The translations under genes were made by a program, and so were the position numbers. DNA of 17,764 bases, from the NCBI GenBank assembly GCA_036567205.1, contig DATCVA010000302.1, positions 1 to 17,764 on the forward strand. The letters are read 5' to 3'. Positions 1 to 6,259 of this stretch are shown in pieces. This stretch comes from DATCVA01 sp036567205. Lineage in GTDB: Bacteria; Pseudomonadota; Gammaproteobacteria; Burkholderiales; Burkholderiaceae_B. The first letter of the stretch is position 1. Each line of letters begins with the position of its first letter. The notes beneath the pieces are model-generated. The model saw only the letters and a list, made by a program, of their open reading frames with translations. It searched no databases and was not told the origin of the DNA.

Positions 1-2
1 CC

Positions 3-47
3 GTGTATGAAAAACTGCGCGCCGGTTACGATAAGTTGGTTGCTTAA
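3..47 (+). CDS. C-terminal end of an upstream gene (partial)
   Basis: An open frame runs in from the window edge and ends at a TAA three bases before the ybeD start. The 14 visible residues read VYEKLRAGYDKLVA. This resembles the C-terminal tail of class IV (D-amino-acid or branched-chain) aminotransferases, which often precede ybeD-lipB in Burkholderiales, but so short a tail cannot establish the family. The tight spacing suggests translation coupled to ybeD in one operon. Confidence 0.45.
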   Translation: MYEKLRAGYDKLVA

Positions 48-50
48 ATT

Positions 51-338
51 ATGTCTCAAGCGCCGTCTGACATTCCGCCCGAGCAGTCCTTAATCGAATA
101 TCCAAGCGATTTCCCCATAAAAGTCATGGGGAAATCACACCCGGATTTTGCCCAGGTGATTACCGAACTGGTGTTGCAGTTCGACCCGCAGCTGGATCCC
201 GCAGCGGTCGAAATGCGGCCCAGCAAAAGCGGCAATTACCTTGGCTTGACCTTTATCGTACATGCTACGTCGCGCGAACAGCTTGATAGTTTATATAGTG
301 CCTTGCACGGCCATCCTATGGTTTCAATTGTGTTGTAG
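51..338 (+). CDS. ybeD: YbeD/DUF493 family protein (UPF0250)
   Basis: A 95-residue cytosolic protein. The YbeD family is a small ferredoxin-like, ACT-like fold of about 90 residues that typically sits just upstream of lipB. Recognisable parts are the YPSDFPIKVMG stretch (residues 17-27), the central alternation of helices and strands, and the closing HPMVSIVL. The family is thought to be regulatory and linked to lipoate metabolism, but no biochemical role is firmly established. The start follows the upstream stop by three bases and has no strong Shine-Dalgarno sequence, which fits translational coupling. Its stop lies five bases before lipB. The family call is secure from sequence and context; the function is not. 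Confidence 0.9.
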   Translation: MSQAPSDIPPEQSLIEYPSDFPIKVMGKSHPDFAQVITELVLQFDPQLDPAAVEMRPSKSGNYLGLTFIVHATSREQLDSLYSALHGHPMVSIVL

Positions 339-343
339 GCGAC

Positions 344-1021
344 ATGATTAATCACAAGTGGTGGCCCAGGCCGTCGCCGTATCTCGATGTCTGGCAGTCT
401 ATGCAAGACTATACCGAGAAGCGCGATGCCCAGTCGGCGGACGAGATCTGGCTGGTCGAGCATAATCCCGTCTATACCCTGGGGCAGGCTGGCAAGGCCG
501 AGCACATCTTGAATGCGGGTTTAATTCCGGTTGTTCACAGTAATCGGGGTGGACAGGTTACCTATCACGGCCCTGGCCAGGTTGTTGCTTATTGCCTGGT
601 CGATTTGCGCAGAATGGGTATATTCGTCAAAGAGTATGTAGCCTTGCTTGAAGACGTGACGATTCAAGTGTTGGGCGAACTGGGTATAGCGGGGGCTTGC
701 CGCAAACCCCATGCGCCAGGCGTTTACGTGCCGCTTGGGGCAACAGATGCGTCCCGTGTGGCGGGCGTGCCTTTGCACGAAAGTAGTTTAGCCAAGATTG
801 CCGCTTTGGGAATCAAGGTGCGTAATGGTTGTGCTTACCATGGCCTGGCATTGAATGTCGACATGGATCTTTCACCTTATCTGGGTATTAACCCATGTGG
901 GTACGAAGGACTTCGTACTGTGGATTTGACTACATGTGGCATTCATACCTCGGTTGAAAGCGTTGGCGAGCTGCTTGCGGCCCGGCTTGGCGACGCTCTT
1001 GGCCGTTATCAAAAAGCTTGA
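344..1021 (+). CDS. lipB: Octanoyl-[acyl-carrier-protein]:protein N-octanoyltransferase LipB
   Basis: Transfers octanoyl from octanoyl-ACP to a lysine of lipoyl domains (E2 subunits, GcvH), the first step of endogenous lipoate synthesis, in the cytosol. The 225-residue protein has the family signature RGGQVTYHGPGQ at residues 68-79, the catalytic lysine in LAKIAALGIKV (Lys151, aligning with E. coli Lys135), NGCAYHGLALNV at 161-172, and the catalytic cysteine in NPCGYEG (Cys185, equivalent to Cys169). There is an insertion of about 20 residues before the catalytic lysine (about 131-149) compared with E. coli LipB; similar insertions occur in related Burkholderiales as I recall them. The ATG follows ybeD by five bases with AGGCG just upstream. 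Its product is the substrate of LipA, encoded next. Confidence 0.97.
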   Translation: MINHKWWPRPSPYLDVWQSMQDYTEKRDAQSADEIWLVEHNPVYTLGQAGKAEHILNAGLIPVVHSNRGGQVTYHGPGQVVAYCLVDLRRMGIFVKEYVALLEDVTIQVLGELGIAGACRKPHAPGVYVPLGATDASRVAGVPLHESSLAKIAALGIKVRNGCAYHGLALNVDMDLSPYLGINPCGYEGLRTVDLTTCGIHTSVESVGELLAARLGDALGRYQKA

Positions 1022-1037
1022 ATACCGTCTTTGCGCA

Positions 1038-1083
1038 AAGGGGGATTCTGCGCCATTGGCGCTGGCGCGTTAAAATGCCCCTT
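1038..1083 (+). other. Possible stem-loop in the lipB-lipA spacer
   Basis: The 111-base spacer holds nested inverted repeats. AAGGGG (1038-1043) can pair with CCCCTT (1078-1083), and inside it GCGCC (1050-1054) pairs with GGCGC (1058-1062) across a three-base loop. No U-run follows, so this is not a typical intrinsic terminator. It could be a partial terminator, a processing site or chance. A GATAAT hexamer at 1094-1099 with TTAAAA 18 bases upstream could be a weak internal promoter for lipA. Confidence 0.25.
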
Positions 1084-1132
1084 GATACTTGCAGATAATG
1101 CGCGATTGCAAGACATTTCCCCAGGAATTTGT

Positions 1133-2098
1133 ATGACTACTCCCGTTGCCCAGCCCGTTTACGATCCCACTCAGAAGCAAAAGTCCGAGGCAAAGACGTC
1201 GCGTATTCCTATTAAAATCGTGCCGGCCGAGCGTTTGAAAAAGCCGGAATGGATACGTGTCAAGGCGGCGGTTCCGGGTTCGCGATTCTACGATATCAAG
1301 CGAATCTTACGCGAGCATAATTTGCACACAGTGTGCGAAGAAGCTTCCTGCCCCAATATTGGTGAATGTTTTGGTAAAGGCACGGCCACATTCATGATTA
1401 TGGGCGACAAGTGCACACGTCGCTGTCCCTTCTGTGATGTGGGCCATGGGCGCCCCGATCCGCTCGATACAGACGAACCCGTCAATCTGGCACGCACCAT
1501 TGCCGCGCTTAAGCTGTCGTATGTAGTCATTACGTCGGTCGATCGCGATGACTTGCGCGATGGCGGCGCGGGTCATTTTGTAGAGTGCATTCGTCAGGTG
1601 CGCGAGCTGTCGCCGGTTACACGCATTGAAGTGCTGGTGCCCGATTTCCGTGGTCGGCTGGACCGCGCTCTTGACATTCTTAACGGCGGCCCGCCCGATG
1701 TCATGAACCACAATCTGGAAACCGTACCGCGTTTGTACAAGCAGGCGCGGCCGGGTTCCGATTACCATCATTCGCTTAAGTTATTGTCAGACTTTAAAGC
1801 GCTGCACCCCACTGTTCCGACCAAGTCGGGCCTTATGCTGGGTTTGGGCGAAACCGATGAAGAGATTTTGCAGGTTATGCGCGATTTGCGCGAACATAAT
1901 GTCGATATGCTGACAATTGGCCAGTACTTGCAACCGTCAGAACATCATCTGCCGGTCTTGCGCTATGTGCATCCCGATACGTTCGCCATGTTCGAACGCG
2001 AGGCTTATGCGATGGGCTTCAGTCATGCCGCGGTAGGGGCGATGGTCCGCTCGTCTTATCATGCCGACGAGCAGGCGCACGCGGCCGGGGTCGCGTAG
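1133..2098 (+). CDS. lipA: Lipoyl synthase LipA (radical SAM)
   Basis: Inserts two sulfur atoms into protein-bound octanoyl groups made by LipB, using one radical-SAM [4Fe-4S] cluster and one auxiliary, sacrificial [4Fe-4S] cluster. The auxiliary-cluster cysteines are in CEEASCPNIGEC (Cys68, 73, 79). The radical-SAM motif CTRRCPFC supplies Cys94, 98 and 101. The C-terminal RSSYHA carries the conserved serine ligand. At 321 residues it has the normal family length. The frame stays open upstream to a TTG at 1031, but ATG 1133 is preferred: it has AGGA about eight bases upstream, and the protein then begins where LipA proteins usually do. It is followed by a strong terminator hairpin at 2138-2163. 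Confidence 0.97.
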   Translation: MTTPVAQPVYDPTQKQKSEAKTSRIPIKIVPAERLKKPEWIRVKAAVPGSRFYDIKRILREHNLHTVCEEASCPNIGECFGKGTATFMIMGDKCTRRCPFCDVGHGRPDPLDTDEPVNLARTIAALKLSYVVITSVDRDDLRDGGAGHFVECIRQVRELSPVTRIEVLVPDFRGRLDRALDILNGGPPDVMNHNLETVPRLYKQARPGSDYHHSLKLLSDFKALHPTVPTKSGLMLGLGETDEEILQVMRDLREHNVDMLTIGQYLQPSEHHLPVLRYVHPDTFAMFEREAYAMGFSHAAVGAMVRSSYHADEQAHAAGVA

Positions 2099-2137
2099 CA
2101 CATGGGCGGGGCGTAGATTAACCGCTGTTAAGTATTC

Positions 2138-2163
2138 AAAAAGAGGCCTGATGGTCTCTTTTT
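2138..2163. terminator. Bidirectional intrinsic terminator between lipA and lysR
   Basis: AAAAAGAGGCC (2138-2148) pairs with GGTCTCTTTTT (2153-2163) around a TGAT loop, an 11-bp stem with one G-T wobble. The A-run on one side and T-run on the other give a U-tract in both directions, so it can end the lipBA transcript from the left and the LysR transcript from the right. It lies between the two convergent stop codons. Confidence 0.8.
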
Positions 2164-2176
2164 GCATCCGGGAACG

Positions 2177-3088
2177 TTATGGCGCGGGTCGAAAAATGCC
2201 AGCCTGATTCAAGGTTTTCCGCATGGTTTTCAGGATTGCGTCGCTGCTTGGGCTGCGCGAGGCGACCGAGCCTACCGCATATAGGCTAAGAGGTTTTAGT
2301 TCGGGTCGTTGGCGATGGCGTATAACAAGGCCGGCTTCCAGTTCGCGTTGCACCACGCAGACAGGAAGGACGCTGATAGCCAGGCCGCTAATGACGAATC
2401 GTGCAATCACGGCAATGTTCGAGCATAGGTTGAATGTTGGCGCCGGTACTTTTTCGCTCGCAAACCAATTAGTAATGATGTTGTTGAGGCGCGATGGTGG
2501 AGTACGCGTGAGGATATGCTCGTGAACGAGATCCTTTGGACAGAGAAATTCCTTATCGGCGAATTTATCAGAGCTGCTCAACCAGGCGATATCGACTTGG
2601 CCAAGCAACTCAGACCATTGGTTACGCTGTAGATGCGGTTCCAGAGCGAATGCCAGATCAAGCTTATTCTGCTCAAGGGCGTCCACGAGCCCATAGTTAT
2701 TTGAGATTGTAAGTTCAATTTTGAGTTGAGGATAAGCGGCTTCCAGCGCTCGAACGACATTGGGAAGACACGTCATTGCCACTGTGTCCACCGCACCAAG
2801 CCGGAGCAAGCCGCGCAGGGGATCAGCGCCCTGCATCATTTCTTCCATTTCATTGAACAGGCTCAGGCCACGCTCGACGTATCGCAACATGATGACGCCT
2901 TGAGGGCTTAAGGCCATGGTTCTGCCTCGTTTGCTGAATAATTGCGCGCCTACTGCTGACTCCAATTCGGAAATTCGCAGCGAAATGGAGGGTTGCGTTA
3001 CATGCAAATGGTCGGCCGCCGCACGAAATGTTCCTAGCTGGCATATGGCCTGAAAGGCTTCCATCTGGGCAATGGTAAATCTTTTCAT
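2177..3088 (-). CDS. LysR-family transcriptional regulator
   Basis: A 303-residue protein of normal LysR length. The N-terminal winged helix-turn-helix covers about residues 4-62, with the recognition-helix region TQPSISLRISELESAVGAQL and the wing SKRGRTMALSPQG. The effector-binding domain runs from about residue 92 to the end (from LRLGAVDTVAMTCLPNVV). It is divergent from the MmgE/PrpD gene, 143 bases apart, the classic arrangement in which LysR controls the neighbouring catabolic gene and represses itself. No clear Shine-Dalgarno sequence precedes the ATG (the leader reads TTTTTCCT), so translation may be weak. The effector is unknown; a substrate or intermediate of the PrpD-family enzyme is the natural guess. 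Confidence 0.93.
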   Translation of the reverse strand: MKRFTIAQMEAFQAICQLGTFRAAADHLHVTQPSISLRISELESAVGAQLFSKRGRTMALSPQGVIMLRYVERGLSLFNEMEEMMQGADPLRGLLRLGAVDTVAMTCLPNVVRALEAAYPQLKIELTISNNYGLVDALEQNKLDLAFALEPHLQRNQWSELLGQVDIAWLSSSDKFADKEFLCPKDLVHEHILTRTPPSRLNNIITNWFASEKVPAPTFNLCSNIAVIARFVISGLAISVLPVCVVQRELEAGLVIRHRQRPELKPLSLYAVGSVASRSPSSDAILKTMRKTLNQAGIFRPAP

Positions 3089-3098
3089 AGGAAAAACT

Positions 3099-3158
3099 GA
3101 TCAAAATATAAGAATATTACCAATTGGATATTGGGGCAACTTATATTTAGAATTGATC
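3099..3158. promoter_or_regulatory. Candidate LysR operator in the divergent spacer
   Basis: The AT-rich spacer holds nested dyads. GATCAA (3099-3104) matches TTGATC (3153-3158). AAATATAAG (3104-3112) and CTTATATTT (3140-3148) form a perfect 9-bp inverted repeat. In the centre, CCAATTGG (3120-3127) is a palindrome flanked by AATAT and ATATT. LysR proteins bind dyads with T-N11-A character in exactly such divergent spacers, and this one lies within 70 bases of the regulator start. The promoter hexamers could not be placed with confidence. Confidence 0.5.
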
Positions 3159-3231
3159 GGGCTCGTTCTAATGCCTTTATGCGGGTAGTTGGCGAAGCCT
3201 TTCGTTATTTCGTTATATAAGGTCAGCAAGT

Positions 3232-4635
3232 ATGTCGGCGGATAAATTGTCAACCCAACCTTTGGTAGAAAAGCTGGGTCTTCTCGCATCCAATATTCAT
3301 TACCAGGAAATGCCTTACGAGGACGTACAGGCGATTAAACGGTTGATTCTGGATACGCTGGGATGTGCCGTCGGTGCGGTGGGCTGCGAGCCTGCTGCAA
3401 TGCTGGAAACTATGCTGCGTCCTTCAGCGTCAAGCGAAGACGTGGCGATAGTGATAGGCAGCGGACGCAAAACATCTCTTGAAAGCGCCGTTCTGGTTAA
3501 TGGTGCACTTGTACGCTACCTGGACTTCATGGATGTTTACTGGTCTCGCGATGTTTGCCATCCGAGCGAAAACATTCCGTTGGCGCTTGCTTGTGCAGAG
3601 GCTGCAAATCAGGGCGGCCGCCGGTTGATTGAGGCTGTCGCTGTCGGCTACGAGGCGCAGCTGCGGCTTGCCGATGCGTTTTCTTTTCAAGATATGGGCA
3701 TGCATCACGTTAGCGCGGCAGGATTTGTCGCCCCGCTGGTAATCGGGAAAGTCTGGAATTTATCAGCGCCGTTGATGGCGCATGCGTCGGCATTGGGCGG
3801 GTTTCGTCACATGACGCTTGCAGCGTTGCTCTCGGGGCGTCTTAGCATGGCCAAGGCAGTTGGTTACGCGCTCCCCGCCAGTGAGGCGGTCTTTTCAACA
3901 CGTCTCGCGATGCAGGGGTTTACGGGGCCGCTTGAAGCCCTGGAAGGGCTGTGGACCAGCTCGGGCGATAAAACGGCTGAGTCTCTGGCCGAGGTGCTTA
4001 GCCTGAAGCCAGGCACAGGACAGGCGCGACGCGTTAGTTTTAAGCGTTTTCCGGTGCAATATACGTTGCAGTCCCCTGTTGAGGCGGCCCTTGACTTAAG
4101 GGCAAGACTTCAGGGCGATGTGTCCGCCATCAAGAAAATAGAAATAGAAGTACATGCCTTGACATGTAAGCGTACAGCCGACCCAACCAAATATCGGCCT
4201 GAAAATCGCGAGACGGCGGACCACAGCATGCCATGTTGCGTGGCTTTGGCGTTGCTGGACGGAAAGCTTGATACCGATCAGTTCGAGCAAGGCCGTTGGG
4301 CTGACGAGGATGTACGTGCGTTGATGGGCCGCATTCAAGTCCTGGCAAGCGACGAGCTGGAGCGCGAGTATCCCAATGGCCGTCCTGTTCGATTTACAGC
4401 ACATATGGATAGCGGGGCAATACATCGTCAGTTTATTCCGATTCCGATCGGCGATGTTGACCGTCCCATGAGCGACTCGGATATCGAGGACAAGTTTTAT
4501 AGCTTGTCCGAGCCGGTACTCGGCGCCGGCCAGAGCTCGGCGGTGATTGAGCTAGTACGTACGCTGGAACAGTTGGAAGACGTGCATGATTTGACCTCAC
4601 TTCTTGTGGCCGATGTTTCCCGCCGCAGGATCTGA
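3232..4635 (+). CDS. MmgE/PrpD family protein
   Basis: A 467-residue cytosolic protein of the MmgE/PrpD family, which contains 2-methylcitrate dehydratase, cis-aconitate decarboxylase and iminodisuccinate epimerase-like enzymes. Family features seen are LILDTLGCAVGAVG (about residues 42-55), YLDFMDVYW followed by CHPSENIPLALACAEAA (about 97-122), KRFPVQYTLQSPVEAALDLR (about 271-290), HSMPCCVALALLDGKLDTDQF (about 335-355) and YPNGRPVRF in the C-terminal domain. The reaction cannot be told from sequence. Absence of prpB/prpC argues against a propionate methylcitrate role. Such genes often sit with LysR regulators and Bug-type binding proteins in Burkholderiales, as here. AAGG lies about nine bases before the ATG. 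Its last 32 bases overlap the residual open frame of the truncated Bug gene, but the protein ends near the family's usual C-terminus. Confidence 0.88.
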   Translation: MSADKLSTQPLVEKLGLLASNIHYQEMPYEDVQAIKRLILDTLGCAVGAVGCEPAAMLETMLRPSASSEDVAIVIGSGRKTSLESAVLVNGALVRYLDFMDVYWSRDVCHPSENIPLALACAEAANQGGRRLIEAVAVGYEAQLRLADAFSFQDMGMHHVSAAGFVAPLVIGKVWNLSAPLMAHASALGGFRHMTLAALLSGRLSMAKAVGYALPASEAVFSTRLAMQGFTGPLEALEGLWTSSGDKTAESLAEVLSLKPGTGQARRVSFKRFPVQYTLQSPVEAALDLRARLQGDVSAIKKIEIEVHALTCKRTADPTKYRPENRETADHSMPCCVALALLDGKLDTDQFEQGRWADEDVRALMGRIQVLASDELEREYPNGRPVRFTAHMDSGAIHRQFIPIPIGDVDRPMSDSDIEDKFYSLSEPVLGAGQSSAVIELVRTLEQLEDVHDLTSLLVADVSRRRI

Positions 4636-5029
4636 AATTATTTTTATAACTGATATTGAGGAGGGCTTTACTTCAATTTTGTCTGCCAGTGGAGCGTTAA
4701 GCAGTGGCAAGGCAAAAGCCCTTGCTGTGACTACACTTAAACCTTCGCCCCAACTTCCCGGCGTGCCGACAATTGCCAGTGTTTTGCCAGGGTTTGAAAT
4801 AGACCAATGGTATGGTTTGTTTGCGCCGGCAAAAACGCCGCCCGCGGTTCTGGCACGGATACAGCAAGAAATCTCCAAGGCACTGATAGCGCCAGAGGTC
4901 GTAGAGTACCTTAAGGGTGAAGGTGCGTCTGCGGTGGCGAATAGGCCGGAAGAATTTGCTGCGGTCTTGGATTCGGAAATGAAAAAATATGCCGAGTTGG
5001 TGAAAATGACCGATTTGCAGGTGGAGTAG
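4604..5029 (+). pseudogene. Truncated Bug/TctC-type tripartite tricarboxylate transporter substrate-binding protein (C-terminal third)
   Basis: The frame encodes only the C-terminal part of a Bug-family periplasmic solute receptor, which is normally about 320-330 residues. Clear family segments are LSSGKAKALAVTT, QLPGVPTIASVLPGFE, WYGLFAPAKTPPAVLARIQQ and VEYLKGEGASAVANRPEEF. The signal peptide and the first lobe are missing. An in-frame stop at 4592-4594 rules out longer upstream coding. Recognisable homology begins near 4690. Just before it is a good ribosome-binding sequence, GAGGAGGG (4658-4665), 13 bases from a TTG at 4679. This suggests that the original leader was joined to the 3' part of the gene by an internal deletion. 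Without a signal sequence or ligand pocket the product cannot act as a receptor. It is probably a relic, though the remaining frame is intact to its TAG. Confidence 0.82.
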
Positions 5030-5051
5030 TTTTAGGCAGGTATAGATAAGC

Positions 5052-6035
5052 TTAAGCCACTCTCGACGCAGGCTCGGCGTTGTCTGTGGCGTTATCCAGT
5101 ATTTGCAATTCCTTACCCAAATAGGACGCAATGGCTTGCATGCCAGACACGCCTGCAACCGCTTCTGCCTCGCTGTTGTAGTTGGTGTTGGTATTGACGT
5201 CATAGGTATATAGTTGGCCGTTGGCATCGGTAATGAATTCGATGCCGGCAATGCCAATGCCGTTATCTGCCATGAAGCGGCTGTAGCGTTCGATAATGGG
5301 GTTATTAAAGCCTTTAACGATCTGGAAGCGTGGCGCGGGTGCAGCTACTGAAGGAGCTTCACCCACCGGACAGGATGCTTCGCCAATTTCACAGACGTCG
5401 GCGGGGCATAGCTCAAACCCCAGCGAGGTGTCGACACGGACCGCGTACAGGAATTTTCCGCCTACAAATTCAACACGGGTTATGTAGGGCTCGGGCGCGC
5501 GAATGTACTCTTGTATTAGTGTTATGCCATCTACCGATGGTTCAAAGGCTTCGCTATTCACGTAGTTTTTCAAGGCATCGATGCTGTTGAATAGTTGCAC
5601 CCCCAGCCCTTTCCCAGCACGATTGTGCTTGGTAATAAAAGAACCCTGCATTTTCCGGGCGGCGTCAATAATATGCGGTTTGCCAACGGCTGCGATGGTA
5701 CGCGGTGTGCGGATGCCATAGTCGGATAAGGCTGCGTATTGCGCAATTTTGCTGACTTCAAGCTGCAGCGCGCGGCCATCGTTAATTACACGTCGGTTAT
5801 GCGACTGTAGCCACGCCAATACGCCTGCTGTGTACTCGGGTGCGTAACGATGGCCGCGTGTATGCGACGAGGCGCTCATGCGGTTATAGAAAACGCCTTC
5901 GGGCGGTTCGCTGGCAAGGTCCAGTGTCCCCTCATTCAGAAACCATTCTTCATACGGCAAATTCAAGCTGTTAAATGCCGCACGCAAGGGTTCGACCCAG
6001 GCAGAGTTTTCGTGAATTACATAGATCTTGGACAT
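5052..6035 (-). CDS. RimK-like ATP-grasp ligase of unknown substrate
   Basis: A 327-residue cytosolic protein with an ATP-grasp fold, the ligase family of RimK and glutathione synthetase that joins a carboxylate to an amine through an acylphosphate. Seen: an N-terminal preATP-grasp domain (residues 1 to about 90), the glycine-rich ATP loop KHNRAGKGLGVQLF (136-149), IQEYI (174-178), and the metal-binding end GIEFITD with YDVNTNTNYN (Glu266, Asp279, Asn281). A loop at 207-226 holds Cys210, Cys215 and Cys222. The ATG at 6035 is preferred over one 24 bases upstream because AAAGG lies six bases before it. It follows the M20 gene on the same strand with 224 bases between, a spacer that contains a palindromic repeat. 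Substrate and product are not predictable. Confidence 0.85.
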   Translation of the reverse strand: MSKIYVIHENSAWVEPLRAAFNSLNLPYEEWFLNEGTLDLASEPPEGVFYNRMSASSHTRGHRYAPEYTAGVLAWLQSHNRRVINDGRALQLEVSKIAQYAALSDYGIRTPRTIAAVGKPHIIDAARKMQGSFITKHNRAGKGLGVQLFNSIDALKNYVNSEAFEPSVDGITLIQEYIRAPEPYITRVEFVGGKFLYAVRVDTSLGFELCPADVCEIGEASCPVGEAPSVAAPAPRFQIVKGFNNPIIERYSRFMADNGIGIAGIEFITDANGQLYTYDVNTNTNYNSEAEAVAGVSGMQAIASYLGKELQILDNATDNAEPASRVA

Positions 6036-6094
6036 GACAGCCTTTATTAAGTAGGGCACTCAGTAAAGGCTACCGCTTATACGACGGCATTAAA

Positions 6095-6108
6095 ACGAAT
6101 GAATTCGT
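6095..6108. promoter_or_regulatory. Short palindrome upstream of the ATP-grasp gene
   Basis: ACGAAT and ATTCGT form a 6-bp inverted repeat with a two-base spacer in an AT-rich stretch, 60-73 bases upstream of the ATP-grasp start. On the minus strand a TATATAAA-like sequence (about 6112-6120) lies just upstream of it, where a -10 element could be. A repressor site over the transcription start would look like this. No good -35 hexamer was found, so the call is tentative. Confidence 0.25.
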
Positions 6109-6152
6109 ATTTTTATATATCTTGCAGAAATAAATAAGTAGTTTGCCTTCTT

Positions 6153-6255
6153 ATCCCATTTTCAAATCAGTTGTGAGCACGAAGGCGAAGCGCAGACAGT
6201 ACATTTGTACGGCAAGCGACGCCGACACAGTTCACGATTGATTTGAAAATGGAAT
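6153..6255. repeat. 103-bp palindromic repeat element, copy 1
   Basis: The element begins with a long inverted repeat. CCATTTTCAAATCA (6156-6169) is perfectly complementary to 6239-6252, and pairing extends from 6153/6255 inward for about 26 positions with three G-T wobbles and one mismatch. The centre carries a small hairpin, GTAC-ATTT-GTAC (6190-6201), flanked by AGCGCAGACA and GGCAAGCG. The right end lies five bases beyond the M20 stop codon, so in the M20 transcript it forms a 3' stem-loop. No U-tract follows, so a simple intrinsic terminator is unlikely. A second copy of equal length lies at 15536-15638, about three quarters identical by hand alignment. No target-site duplication is evident. 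Confidence 0.8.
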
Positions 6256-6259
6256 TGAA

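Noticed and set aside
1031..1132. N-terminal extension of LipA from a TTG start
   Set aside because: The extra 34 residues are not LipA-like. ATG 1133 has a proper AGGA and gives the family's usual N-terminus.
6153..6255. Copy 1 of the palindromic repeat as an ordinary intrinsic terminator of the M20 gene
   Set aside because: No U-run follows the hairpin in the M20 direction, and the related copy at 15536-15638 lies upstream of genes on both sides.
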